53,887 bases of DNA from Lentilactobacillus kosonis (GTDB lineage Bacteria > Bacillota > Bacilli > Lactobacillales > Lactobacillaceae): the NCBI RefSeq assembly GCF_003864335.1, contig NZ_BEXA01000007.1, positions 1-53,887 of the forward strand, read 5' to 3'. The notes beneath the pieces were generated by a model, which was given only the letters and a program-made list of their open reading frames with translations, searched no databases and had not been told where the DNA came from. Below, one piece after another: positions 21,273 to 31,874 of the stretch (the first letter of the stretch is position 1; each line of letters opens with the position of its first letter). Position numbers and translations under genes: made by a program.

Positions 21273-22655
21273 TCACTTAACTATCTTAGCTACCACCTGT
21301 TCTAGATGAATTCCGTGACTAGCCTTTAATAAAATTGTATCGTTTGGTTGCATGTCAGCAATTAAGTCTGCAGCAAGTTGATCCAACTGATCTTTTTTGT
21401 AAACGTGGAGCCGGGTAGCATCATATTCTGGTTTAAGTGCCTCAGCAAGCGCCTGAATATCATCACCAATTAAATAAACTTGATTATCTTTAGCTAAAGA
21501 TAATTCCTGAGCTAGAGAAGCATGCATTGCTAATGATTGTTCGCCAAGTTCTAACATATCACCTAGTACAATGACTCTGCGGCCATCTACTGGTGTCTCA
21601 TTGATCGTCTTCAGTACTTCTAAAGCTGCCGTTGGATTTGAATTATAAACATCGCTTAAGACAGCTTCGCCTAGCTTGCCTTCAAGCCATTCAGTTCGGT
21701 TCTTAGTTAATTGAACAGTTTTTAGTTGCTTACAAATTAACTTTTCATGAATTCGAAAAATCTTACCGACTAAAATTGCCATCAAGGCATTGTTAACGTT
21801 ATAGTCACCAATCATTGGAATAACCATTTCAACATCAGGCCATAAATTCGTAGTAAAGTTGGTTGTAAACTTTTGACCATCAATCTTTATTGGATAAATA
21901 TCATTGTCTTGCTTGCTACCAAAAGTCATGGTTCTAACTGATAAGTCTTTAGCTCGTTCACGTAATAGTGGTTCATCACCATCATAAATAAAAATACCAT
22001 CTTCTTTTAAGCCATGGGTAATTTCCATTTTTGCGTCGGCAATCTTATCTCGAGTTTTAAAGAATTCAATGTGGGCTTCACCAATCATTGTAATCAAAGC
22101 AATATCAGGTTCTACTAACTTACTCAAAAAATCCAATTGCATTGGGCGATCCATTCCCAACTCGACCACTAAAAATTCAGTATTAGATTCCATTTGAAGT
22201 AATGTGTAAGGCACCCCAATTTCATTATTAAAATTATCGTAAGTCTTAACAACATTGAATTCCGAGCTAAGTACTGCAGCAATCATATCCTTAGTAGTGG
22301 TTTTTCCATTGCTACCAGTAACCGCAATAACCCGAGGATTAATTTTCTGTAAGTAATATTTACTCAATTTTTGAAATGATTTTAAGGGATCATCCACTAA
22401 TAGCACTGGAACCGCCACGGGAAGCTGGTCTTCGTGATCCTTAGCAAACAAAGTTGCCCCTGCACCATTAGCGGCCGCACTTTCAATATAATTATGGCCA
22501 TCCTTCTCACCTAACAGTGGGATAAATAACCCATCCTGTTTGATATTCCGGCTATCAAAATCAACACTCGTTATTTCCTTGGCTAATGTTTCCTCGGAAA
22601 GTAAAGAGGTGTCGGCATCGATTGCTTGGGCAATCTCTGCAATTGTCATTTTCAT
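21273..22655 (-). CDS. murF: UDP-MurNAc-tripeptide:D-Ala-D-Ala ligase
   Basis: Adds D-Ala-D-Ala to the UDP-MurNAc-tripeptide, completing the peptidoglycan pentapeptide. The Mur ligase ATP motif reads VIAVTGSNGKTTTKDMIAAVL, followed by YDNFNNEIGVPYTLL and the C-terminal VLSDVYNSNPTAALEVL. Intact, about 460 residues. I chose ATG at 22655 (MKMTIAEI-), preceded by AGGAGAAC; an upstream reading to 22697 lacks family similarity. Its position near alr and cshA is conserved in lactobacilli, and its substrate depends on alr and ddl. Confidence 0.95.
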   Translation of the reverse strand: MKMTIAEIAQAIDADTSLLSEETLAKEITSVDFDSRNIKQDGLFIPLLGEKDGHNYIESAAANGAGATLFAKDHEDQLPVAVPVLLVDDPLKSFQKLSKYYLQKINPRVIAVTGSNGKTTTKDMIAAVLSSEFNVVKTYDNFNNEIGVPYTLLQMESNTEFLVVELGMDRPMQLDFLSKLVEPDIALITMIGEAHIEFFKTRDKIADAKMEITHGLKEDGIFIYDGDEPLLRERAKDLSVRTMTFGSKQDNDIYPIKIDGQKFTTNFTTNLWPDVEMVIPMIGDYNVNNALMAILVGKIFRIHEKLICKQLKTVQLTKNRTEWLEGKLGEAVLSDVYNSNPTAALEVLKTINETPVDGRRVIVLGDMLELGEQSLAMHASLAQELSLAKDNQVYLIGDDIQALAEALKPEYDATRLHVYKKDQLDQLAADLIADMQPNDTILLKASHGIHLEQVVAKIVK

Positions 22656-22700
22656 AATTGTTCTCCTAAAATTATTGTCTATTAAGAATAATACCACACC

Positions 22701-23468
22701 CTATAATAAATCTTCATCATCAATCCAATTAAGATTCCACTCAGACGACTTTAAATCATACGTTAGCGTCCCAACGATTCTGGTATTTTCCTTCACTTGA
22801 GACGTTTTAAACACTACCGAAGCGCCATCTGGATTATTTAACATTCTTAATTGAATTGGGTAAGTCTTATGCTTTTCAACCAATCCTTCAAACTCAATAA
22901 ACAGACCATCGCCGCCTTTACTAATCAAATCAATCAGAATCGATTTATCAAGGTCTTTAATAGCTAATGGTCTCAAGAATACTCGCCTTGAGTTATGCAA
23001 TTCACGCAACTTACGCTTAATTGCGATTTCCAATATATGATTAAATTCAGAGTACTTGCGATAATATGTTCTCATTACCCCATCACCCTGGCTTAAATAA
23101 ATATAACGATTAATTAGTTTTGATGAGTAAGGACGGCCCATAGGGGTATGCATATGGCCTAAATATAAAAGTTCAGCAATTTCAAATGGGTTAAGACTGT
23201 TTAAGCTGTCTTCTGAGTCATAATCAATAAATTTCTTGATTTGATGCGGATCACCAAGTAAATACCGACGAATCTCGCCGGAACCATTGATTAAATTAAA
23301 TTTTGAATGAGAATTAAAACCATTAGCCGAAGTGACATCATCATCTAAAAGCATAATGTTATCTGGAATGTCATCAATTCCATTCAAAAAATCAGCTCCC
23401 GTAATCCCATACGAAAGCACCATATTTGCAATTGGATTTGAATTTAAAAATAAGTAATTACCCTTCAT
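22701..23468 (-). CDS. unrecognised conserved-looking cytoplasmic protein
   Basis: I do not recognise this 255-residue protein. It opens MKGNYLFLNSNPIANMVLSY and has no signal peptide or membrane segment. It contains a segment with several Arg/Tyr (MGRPYSSKLINRYIYLSQGDGVMRTYYRKY), then KRKLRELHNSRRVFLRPLAI and a C-terminal beta-rich part ending NLNWIDDEDLL. It is intact, codon use resembles its neighbours, and AGGATAGGC precedes its ATG. The stop lies 45 bases before the murF start, so it is likely co-transcribed with murF. No function is assigned. Confidence 0.7.
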   Translation of the reverse strand: MKGNYLFLNSNPIANMVLSYGITGADFLNGIDDIPDNIMLLDDDVTSANGFNSHSKFNLINGSGEIRRYLLGDPHQIKKFIDYDSEDSLNSLNPFEIAELLYLGHMHTPMGRPYSSKLINRYIYLSQGDGVMRTYYRKYSEFNHILEIAIKRKLRELHNSRRVFLRPLAIKDLDKSILIDLISKGGDGLFIEFEGLVEKHKTYPIQLRMLNNPDGASVVFKTSQVKENTRIVGTLTYDLKSSEWNLNWIDDEDLL

Positions 23469-23620
23469 GCCTATCCTCTACCCGCCTTAATTATATAGTT
23501 CAATTGTACACTCTCCACTGACCATTGTGGACATAAACCTTAAAAATTTTCAGCTAATTTGCGCTTTATTCATTCCCTTGTTAACATAAAAGTTACTTAA
23601 AAATGAGGTGACCCTAAATA

Positions 23621-24088
23621 ATGAATATTTTATTTGTCTGTCTGGGTAATATTTGTCGATCACAGATGGCGGAAACCATGTTTAGACACATGGTTGCGCA
23701 ACAATCACTCCAAGATTCAATTAATATCCAATCAGCTGCAACTAGCAGCTATGAGCAGGGTAATCCTCCTCATCCTGGTGCCATCGCTGAGTTAGCTAAG
23801 CATAATCTATCCATGACTGGACAATTTAGTCGTCCAATTACTTCAGATGATTTTGCATGGGCTGATCTAATCATTGGTATGGATAATCAAAATATCGTGG
23901 ATTTAACAGAAATGGCGCCTAAACAAGATGTCCATAAAATCCACTTATGTTTAAATATCTTAGACGAATCAGGAAAAGAAATCGCTGATCCTTGGTATGA
24001 TCATCGTTTTGACAGAACTTATAATCAGTTAGCATCATCATTACCAGCGTGGCTCACATATATCAAACGCAACATGTTAACTAATTAA
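23621..24088 (+). CDS. low-molecular-weight protein tyrosine phosphatase
   Basis: The N-terminal signature VCLGNICRSQM is the CX5R phosphate-binding loop with the nucleophilic Cys at residue 7. The general-acid loop is DPWYD near residue 133. Intact, 155 residues; GAGGTGA lies upstream of the ATG. Bacterial members dephosphorylate tyrosine kinases or wall-related enzymes, or arginine phosphate in the YwlE subgroup. The substrate here is unknown. Its last four bases overlap the end of the convergent sortase gene. Confidence 0.9.
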   Translation: MNILFVCLGNICRSQMAETMFRHMVAQQSLQDSINIQSAATSSYEQGNPPHPGAIAELAKHNLSMTGQFSRPITSDDFAWADLIIGMDNQNIVDLTEMAPKQDVHKIHLCLNILDESGKEIADPWYDHRFDRTYNQLASSLPAWLTYIKRNMLTN

Positions 24089-24837
24089 TTATATTGGGGA
24101 TTATTCACTGCTTGTCGTAAAGTTTTAGATGTATTTTTTAGTAATATGCGAGCTTGATATTTTCCCCTAATCATCAGTCGATTTACCCCAGTCTTGTCAC
24201 AAGTTATCAGGGTAATAATCGGCTTTTTTGTTTGGTTGATTACTGATGTCTGATAAGCTGAAATAAATTTCTTCTGCGAAATTACGTATTTATAAACGTA
24301 CTTCATATCAGTTAAGTAAATTGGTTGCCCAACTTTAGCTCGATAATACAATGGACCAAATAAAATATTATGGTCAAGCATATGATGGCCAGCCAATGAA
24401 TAATTTCCTTGACCCATTTTTTGATCAGCTCGCATTGTTCCTGCAGCTAACGCTAAGGTTGGATTTGCTACTCCTATTCCAATTGGCAAATGTAACCCAG
24501 CCTGGGGAACGATAATTTGCCCAACCACACGAACATTACTAGCATGAATTCTTGCGCTAACCGCAGTCTGTAAATCTAAATCTTGAACTTTATCAAAGTC
24601 AAAACTGATTTCTTTACTTGATTGATTAGTTGTCATTGCGTTAGACTTATTAGACATATGCTTATTTTGATTAATTAATTTCTCATTTTGAATTATCATT
24701 TTACGAGAAATTTCTGGTTGGTAAGACTTAATTAACTGATTTTTGACCTGTCGATTAAAAATTAATAACAAGGCAATCACCAATAAAATTACCAGTCCTA
24801 AACCGATTATTATATTAACAAATTTGTTTAGTTTCAT
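24085..24837 (-). CDS. srtA: sortase A, class A transpeptidase
   Basis: Membrane-anchored enzyme that attaches LPxTG proteins to peptidoglycan. A basic start and one transmembrane helix (residues 8-28) make a signal anchor. The sortase core has the catalytic His in YSLAGHHML (near residue 150), the Cys in ITLITCDKTG (near 215) and the Arg in NRLMIRGKY. The juxtamembrane region is unusually Asn/Lys/Gln-rich (about residues 40-75). Intact, 250 residues. It is convergent with the phosphatase gene. Confidence 0.92.
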   Translation of the reverse strand: MKLNKFVNIIIGLGLVILLVIALLLIFNRQVKNQLIKSYQPEISRKMIIQNEKLINQNKHMSNKSNAMTTNQSSKEISFDFDKVQDLDLQTAVSARIHASNVRVVGQIIVPQAGLHLPIGIGVANPTLALAAGTMRADQKMGQGNYSLAGHHMLDHNILFGPLYYRAKVGQPIYLTDMKYVYKYVISQKKFISAYQTSVINQTKKPIITLITCDKTGVNRLMIRGKYQARILLKNTSKTLRQAVNNPQYN

Positions 24838-24873
24838 ATTGATTCTCCAACTTATTTTGAAAGGAAGACCTAT

Positions 24874-26076
24874 TTGGCAAAGAAATTTTCATGGAAACAA
24901 AATCTAATCGTCCTTTGGTTTGGTACTTTTATGGCCGGCATCGGCTTCTCTGAGGTCATGCCATTTTTATCGCTATATGTTGATACCATGGGACACTTTA
25001 CAAAAGGACAATTGAGTTTATACAGTGGATTAGCGTTTGCGGCTAGTTATTTTATGACCGCCATTGTGTCACCGCTCTGGGGTAAACTAGCAGATAAAAC
25101 CGGTCGAAAATTAATGTTAATTCGAGCATCAGCCGGATTAGCTGTAATCTTTTTCTTAATGGGAACTGCGACTAACGTCTGGCAATTAATTATCTACCGA
25201 CTAATCCAAGGTGTCTTTTCTGGATACATTAGTAATGCCAACGCATTAATCGCTACTCAGGTTCCAAAGAGTCAATCGGGTCAAGCCCTAGGAACCCTAG
25301 TTACCGGAAACGTTTCTGGAACATTACTAGGACCACTGCTTGGGGGAACCTTAGCTTCCATCTTTAGTTATCGATTAACCTTTATCATTACCGGTTTCTT
25401 ATTCGTATTGGTTTTCTTTTGTTACTACGTTTTTAGTTCACGAAAACTTTGAACCCGTTCAGAAAGAGGCAATGCTAACTACCCGTGGGGTTATTAAGTC
25501 CTTAAATAACTCACAGTTAGTTTTTGGAATGTTCGTAACCACTATGATTATCCAGGCCGCTAACAATTCCATAGCCCCAATTTTAGCATTATACGTTCGA
25601 GAAATCATGAATAACAGCCCCCAAGCCACATTCTTCAGTGGAGTGGTCGCAGCCATCCCAGGAATTGCCACTCTATTTGCGGCTCCAATGTTAGGCCGGG
25701 TGGGCGATCGAGTTGGTTCCGAAAAATCCTCATGTTTGGATTTGGGCTTGCCATTCTCGTTTACATTCCAATGGCTTTCGTAACCAACGTCTGGCAATTA
25801 ATCGGCCTGCGCTTTTTGATTGGTGTTTCAAACGCTTCGATGCTTCCGGCAGTTCAAACAATTTTAACTAAGAACACGCCATCGTATGTAACTGGAAGAA
25901 TCTTCAGTTGGAACCAGTCATTTCAAGCAATGGGCAACGTTGCTGGCCCTTTAATTGGTTCATTTGTTTCATCATCATTCGATTACGCAGGAGTATTCAT
26001 TTCAACAGCTTGCTTAGTAGTAATTAACTTAGGAATGGTTTACACCAATACTAAATCGCTTCGCAAAGCAAGATAG
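24874..26076 (+). CDS. MFS multidrug-type efflux transporter (two frame breaks)
   Basis: A twelve-helix major facilitator; the motif PLWGKLADKTGRKLML near residue 70 is the MFS motif A and GTLVTGNVSGTLLGPLLGG resembles the drug-exporter motif C. The frame breaks at the T run 25430-25434, where one extra or two missing bases restores YYVFLVHENFEPVQKEA, and at the A run 25722-25726, where one missing base restores GSEKILMFGFGLAILVY. Restored length is about 401 residues. The start is TTG at 24874 after AAAGGAAG. The substrate cannot be predicted; closest in form to quinolone or multidrug exporters. Confidence 0.85.
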
Positions 26077-26093
26077 CTTATCTTGTTACGAAT

Positions 26094-26145
26094 AAAAAAC
26101 GGATTGCTAAACTCTTAACAACAAGAGATCAGCAATCCGTTTTTT
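26094..26145. terminator. bidirectional terminator between the MFS gene and rpmE2
   Basis: ACGGATTGCT pairs with AGCAATCCGT, with an inner CTCTT/AAGAG stem, flanked by A and T runs on the outside. It ends the MFS gene on the plus strand. Confidence 0.85.
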
Positions 26146-26167
26146 GTTTTTGTTTTCATTTTTAGGT

Positions 26168-26191
26168 AAAAAAAAACGAGGCAAGCCTCGC
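26168..26191 (-). terminator. rpmE2 terminator
   Basis: On the minus strand GCGAGGC and GCCTCG form a compact GC-rich hairpin followed by nine T, just after the rpmE2 stop. Confidence 0.85.
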
Positions 26192-26197
26192 TTTTGA

Positions 26198-26449
26198 TTA
26201 GTTGTTCGAAAGACCGTACTTTTTGTTGAATCGGTCCACAGCACCATCTGCTTGAGTAAACTTTTGTTTACCAGTGTAGAAAGGATGTGAGTCAGATGAA
26301 ATTTCAACACGAATCAATGGATAAGTGTTGCCATCTTCCCATTCAATAGTTTCGTCAGAGTTCTTAGTAGAACCTGCCATAAACTTGTAACCAGTACTTG
26401 AATCTTGAAATACAACATTGTGGTAATCTGGATGAATTCCTTGTTTCAT
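26198..26449 (-). CDS. rpmE2: 50S ribosomal protein L31, type B
   Basis: Ribosomal protein that bridges the subunits. The N-terminus [22 protein letters not shown] and the segment [14 protein letters not shown] are diagnostic. There are no cysteines, so this is the zinc-free type B form. That form lets cells spare zinc and is zinc-repressed in some bacteria. Intact, 83 residues, with AAAGGAGCG upstream of the ATG. I see no Zur box here. Confidence 0.95.
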   Translation of the reverse strand: MKQGIHPDYHNVVFQDSSTGYKFMAGSTKNSDETIEWEDGNTYPLIRVEISSDSHPFYTGKQKFTQADGAVDRFNKKYGLSNN

Positions 26450-26562
26450 TATATATCGCTCCTTTGCCCTGAACCAATGTGATGACCCAGAGATTATCGA
26501 TTAGTCAACTTTGTTAGTTTAACATAGAATAAAAATTGATTCAATATTAAATCAAATGAAAA

Positions 26563-27834
26563 TTAATCACTTACTAATTTCAAATCAGCACCGACAGCCG
26601 TCAATTTCTTAACGATACTACCATATCCTCTAAGAATATTATCAGCTTCAGTAATTTCAGTAGTCCCGTCTGCCATTAACCCAGCGATTAATAGCGAGGC
26701 TCCAGCACGAATTTCGCCAGCAGAAACCGTAGTTCCATGTAAATTATCAGATGTATCCACCGCAATGATTCCTTCTTCGATATCTTCAGACTTAATATGA
26801 CCGCCTAATTTCACTAATTCAGAAATATGTTTCACTCGCTTAGGATAAATCGTGTCGATAATCACGCTACGACCTTTAGCTTTAAACAATAATGGTGTTA
26901 ACGGCTGTTGTAAATCAGTCGCAAATCCAGGATAAGGCATTGTCTTAACTTGAATTGGCTTTAATGAATCTGATGTCGCAACAAAAATGCTGTCTTCGTT
27001 AACCTTGAGATTAACACCTAATTCTTCAAGCTTAGCCACAAATGATTCCAAATGTTCCGGAATGACATTAGTAATAGTTATCCCATCACCCATCGCTGCC
27101 GCGAGTGATAGATATGTACCAGCCTCAATCCGATCAGGAATAATTGTATGAGTGTTTTGGGCAACTAATGAGTCAACCCCTTCAATTCGAATAACGTCGG
27201 TTCCGGCGCCACGGATGTTTGCACCCATATTGTTCAAAAACGTTGCGATATCGATTATTTCAGGTTCTTTAGCCACATTACCTAAGACCGTTGTTCCCTT
27301 AGCCTTAACAGCAGCTAAAATTGCATTTATGGTCGCTCCAACTGAAACAACATCTAAAAAGATTTGAGCTCCATGGAGCCCTTCTTTTCCAGTGGTAATA
27401 GTAACTGTTCCATTTTCATCAGTAACATTTGCTCCTAATGCCTTAAATGCCTTAATATGTTGATCAATTGGTCGTGGGCCAATATTATCTCCACCAGGGA
27501 AACTTACTGTTGCTCGATGGAATCTACCCAGCAATGCTCCCATAAAGTAATACGATGCACGTAAACTCTTAATGGCTTTACTAGGTAATGGTGCTTCAAC
27601 AATGTTTGTTGGATCAATGTTTAACACATCATCATGAAAATCGGAGGATACATTCATCGATTCCAAGATGACCATTAGGTTATGGACATCAAGGATATCC
27701 GGAACTGAATCAAAACTCACCGGTGTATCAGCAAGAATAGCGGCTGGAATTAATGCTACCGTGCTATTCTTAGCACCGCCAATAGTAATTTCACCGGCTA
27801 GCTTTTTTCCTCCATTTATAATTAATTTACTCAT
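26563..27834 (-). CDS. murA2: UDP-GlcNAc 1-carboxyvinyltransferase MurA2, with Asp in place of the active-site Cys
   Basis: First committed step of peptidoglycan synthesis: transfers enolpyruvate from PEP to UDP-GlcNAc. The N-terminal Lys motif GGAKNST and repeats of the EPSP-synthase fold are present. The loop that normally reads PGGC reads [16 protein letters not shown], so the fosfomycin-targeted Cys (E. coli 115) is Asp. This change is known to keep activity and give fosfomycin insensitivity in other bacteria. I chose ATG at 27834 ([12 protein letters not shown]), after GAGGAAG; 27849 lies on that site. Intact, about 423 residues. It lies between rpmE2 and pyrG. Confidence 0.92.
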   Translation of the reverse strand: MSKLIINGGKKLAGEITIGGAKNSTVALIPAAILADTPVSFDSVPDILDVHNLMVILESMNVSSDFHDDVLNIDPTNIVEAPLPSKAIKSLRASYYFMGALLGRFHRATVSFPGGDNIGPRPIDQHIKAFKALGANVTDENGTVTITTGKEGLHGAQIFLDVVSVGATINAILAAVKAKGTTVLGNVAKEPEIIDIATFLNNMGANIRGAGTDVIRIEGVDSLVAQNTHTIIPDRIEAGTYLSLAAAMGDGITITNVIPEHLESFVAKLEELGVNLKVNEDSIFVATSDSLKPIQVKTMPYPGFATDLQQPLTPLLFKAKGRSVIIDTIYPKRVKHISELVKLGGHIKSEDIEEGIIAVDTSDNLHGTTVSAGEIRAGASLLIAGLMADGTTEITEADNILRGYGSIVKKLTAVGADLKLVSD

Positions 27835-27950
27835 CGTAAACTTCCTCATTTCTTCTTTCAGACAAATTACATGCCAAGAGATATCTTATAAAAAATAATG
27901 GCAAAATACAATACTTTCCGCCTAATTATAAAATTTGGGTAGTTTTCAAC

Positions 27951-27992
27951 AAAAAAACAGCTCTAATTCAGCATAACACGGAATTAGAGCTG
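27951..27992 (-). terminator. pyrG terminator
   Basis: CAGCTCTAATTC pairs perfectly with GAATTAGAGCTG and the minus strand continues with seven T. It separates pyrG from murA2. Confidence 0.9.
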
Positions 27993-28002
27993 TCAGTATT
28001 AA

Positions 28003-29702
<1,700 letters not shown>

Positions 29703-29737
29703 TCATCGTTCTGATGCCCTTGAACATTCAAGGAGCC

Positions 29738-29774
29738 CAGAAAATATAATACATAATATTATGGTCAGCGTCAA
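29738..29774 (-). promoter_or_regulatory. pyrG promoter with GGGCUC start
   Basis: TTGACG (29769-29774), a 17-base spacer and TATTAT (29746-29751) are followed seven bases later by GGGCTC. The predicted transcript begins at 29738 with GGGCUC, the same initial sequence as Bacillus subtilis pyrG. The -35 element lies just beyond the rpoE stop codon. Confidence 0.8.
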
Positions 29775-29780
29775 GATAAA

Positions 29781-30435
29781 TTACTTTTCTTTATCTTCGT
29801 AACTAGAATCATCACCATCAGTATCATCGTCATCGTCGTCATCTGAAGACAATAAATCATCGTCATCATCGTCAGTTAAGTCAGTCAACTCGCCTTCGAT
29901 TCCATCAGGTAATTCAGCATCATCATCGTCATCACTGTCATCATCAATATCAGCTAAGTCGTTATCGTACTTGCCAACGTTAGTATCTGGTGTAGTTTCA
30001 TCTTCGTCTTCAGACTCATCCTCAAATCATCATCTTGGTCTTCAGGATCATCATCGTCGTAATCAATTACGTCGTCATCATCAGAAGCATCAGCTAAAAA
30101 GGCATTAACCTTACGACGCTTCTTCTTCTTTGGTCGATCTTCATCGTCGAGTTCAGTATGAACTGTGGCCTCATCAATCGATTCGTAAGGATACCAAGTT
30201 CTTAAGCCCCAAGATTGTCACCAAGTGAAATGAAACTACCGTCGATATTTAGGTCAGTGTAAAACTGAGATAATCGATCTCGAATTTCCTTATTACTATC
30301 ACCAAGGTATTCTTGAACGGCATTAGCCAAATCAGCGAACGGCATAACATCTCCGCGCTCCGCTAAAATTGCGTGAGCAACTTCGATCATAGATAGTTCA
30401 TTTTTGTTTTGGCCTTCAAAGACTTTTAATTCCAA
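29781..30435 (-). CDS. rpoE: RNA polymerase delta subunit (two frame breaks)
   Basis: Firmicute-specific subunit that speeds RNA polymerase recycling. The N-terminal winged-helix domain is [22 protein letters not shown] to [10 protein letters not shown]. After a basic patch ([14 protein letters not shown]) comes a tail made largely of Asp and Glu. The frame breaks at the C run 30207-30210 (restored [15 protein letters not shown]) and at 30023, where one C is missing (restored [12 protein letters not shown]). Restored length is about 218 residues. The likely start is TTG at 30435. The long D-codon tract reads as GAC/GAT repeats on the minus strand. Confidence 0.88.
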
Positions 30436-30479
30436 ACTGGTACACGTCCTTTCAACAGTCTAAAAGTTACTATACTCGG

Positions 30480-30914
30480 TTACACCGTAAATTGCAATGA
30501 AATATTATATTTACCTAACATTTCCTGGCCAGCATAAAGTAGATAAGAAATTTCAATGGTCCCTCTTAACGGATTTTCTAATAACTCAACGTCTAATCCT
30601 AGAGTAACCGTTTGAATGTCTAATGGACCATATGGTGTTTTATAAACTGCCGAAATGCGTTTTCCTTCGCTAAACATTAATTGTGATCGATTTTCACCTG
30701 AACGGGTAATCTTAACGTCACCATTACCAGTGATTTTGATAGTTACAGGAATTGACTCTCCTGCAACTTCTTCATCGTAACGAATATAAATCGCATTACC
30801 AATCTCAACAAGTTGACCTTCCATATCAAAAACATAGTTTGCCTTTTTCCCATCTTGAAGGATATCCGTTCTTAGATGGATCTGTACCGGTAAATTATTT
30901 GTTGGGTTATCCAT
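30480..30914 (-). CDS. ywiB: DUF1934 beta-barrel protein (YwiB-like)
   Basis: Short beta-rich protein with the segments VQIHLRTDILQDGKK, YIRYDEE, VTIKITGNGDVKITRSGENRSQLMF and IEISYLLYAGQEMLGKYNISLQF, typical of DUF1934 (calycin-like fold). Function is unproven. The ATG at 30914 follows AGAAGGTG; an upstream reading (MKRRCK) is less likely. About 144 residues. It is adjacent to rpoE and probably in the same transcript, as in Bacillus relatives. Confidence 0.7.
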   Translation of the reverse strand: MDNPTNNLPVQIHLRTDILQDGKKANYVFDMEGQLVEIGNAIYIRYDEEVAGESIPVTIKITGNGDVKITRSGENRSQLMFSEGKRISAVYKTPYGPLDIQTVTLGLDVELLENPLRGTIEISYLLYAGQEMLGKYNISLQFTV

Positions 30915-31012
30915 TTTGCACCTTCTCTTCACACGTTTTACCTATTAATTATATGCCCCCTGTTAATATTTTTCACTCATTTAATCTACCTTATTAGTAT
31001 CTAACTAATCTC

Positions 31013-31021
31013 TGGTATAAT
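31013..31021 (+). promoter_or_regulatory. lipL promoter, extended -10
   Basis: TGGTATAAT at 31013-31021 is an extended -10 about 30 bases before the lipL start. Just upstream an inverted repeat, ATTAG and CTAAT with a seven-base spacer (30993-31009), covers the -35 region. Confidence 0.55.
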
Positions 31022-31050
31022 TAAATTATTAAACTGTAAGGGGCGAAGCC

Positions 31051-31872
31051 ATGTTTACTAATGCAATTACTATTTTGGAAGCTGATTATTCACCTAGTCA
31101 CCAATTAGAATCATTTGCGGATACCAACACCATTTTAGAATTTACTAACAAACTGCAAACGCCATTTTTACAATTTTGGACTACAACTGCGCCAACCCTA
31201 ATTTTGGGGATCAACGATCGCCATCTCCCCAAGTTAACAACTGGCTTGCAGAAACTAATAGATCAGCAATATAATTACTTTTTACGAAATTCTGGTGGCT
31301 TAGCTGTGATTTCTGATCCGGGAGTTCTTAACGTTTCACTATTTCTTCCCACCAGTGAACAACCGCTAACTGTCGATGAAGCTTATGAGGTCATTACTAC
31401 TCTAATTCGTCAATCTTTGCCTGATTTACAAATTGACGCTTACGAAATTACCGATTCATACTGCCCAGGTAAATATGATTTAAGCGTGAACGGTCAAAAA
31501 ATCGCCGGTATCGCCCAACGTCGTGAAAAAGATGCCGTTGTGCTAATGCTTTATATGAGTGTATTTGGCAATCAGAATGCTCGTAGTGCCGTAGTATCTG
31601 ACTTTTATCAAAAGTCCGCGGCTTATGAACAAACCCAGTGGCATTTTCCTAAAATAAATCCTGAATCAATGACTGGCTTAGTCGATTTAAACAACCACTA
31701 TAGTAATAATGAAATTATCAAGCAGCGAATTTCTCAAGCTATACAACAAACCTATCCATTAAATCAACATTCTGGAAATGTCCTTCAGACAACTGCATTT
31801 AATAAAATTCGCAGCAAACAACTATCAAAAATGGAATTGCGAAACCAACAATTACCACTAATCGGAGGTTAA
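31051..31872 (+). CDS. lipL: lipoyl amidotransferase-like protein (LipL type)
   Basis: A BPL/LplA-fold domain: FLQFWTTTAPTLILGINDRHLPK, RNSGGLAVISDPGVLNVSLF with the conserved Gly-rich loop, and SYCPGKYDLSVNGQKIAGIAQRR. The Cys in SYCPGKYDL matches the acyl-carrying Cys of Bacillus LipL, which moves octanoyl or lipoyl groups from GcvH to E2 subunits. The function here is by family, and it could be a lipoate ligase relative. Intact, 273 residues, AAGGGGCG before the ATG. It is followed after two bases by an HD gene. Confidence 0.75.
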   Translation: MFTNAITILEADYSPSHQLESFADTNTILEFTNKLQTPFLQFWTTTAPTLILGINDRHLPKLTTGLQKLIDQQYNYFLRNSGGLAVISDPGVLNVSLFLPTSEQPLTVDEAYEVITTLIRQSLPDLQIDAYEITDSYCPGKYDLSVNGQKIAGIAQRREKDAVVLMLYMSVFGNQNARSAVVSDFYQKSAAYEQTQWHFPKINPESMTGLVDLNNHYSNNEIIKQRISQAIQQTYPLNQHSGNVLQTTAFNKIRSKQLSKMELRNQQLPLIGG

Positions 31873-31874
31873 TA

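Noticed and set aside
26559..26592. A terminator for murA2 just after its stop.
   Set aside because: The sequence is AT-rich but I find no stable stem with a T run there.
29781..30120. A repetitive ATC/GTC tract that looks like a tandem repeat.
   Set aside because: It is the coding strand of the Asp/Glu tail of RpoE; codon choice, not a repeat array, makes the pattern.
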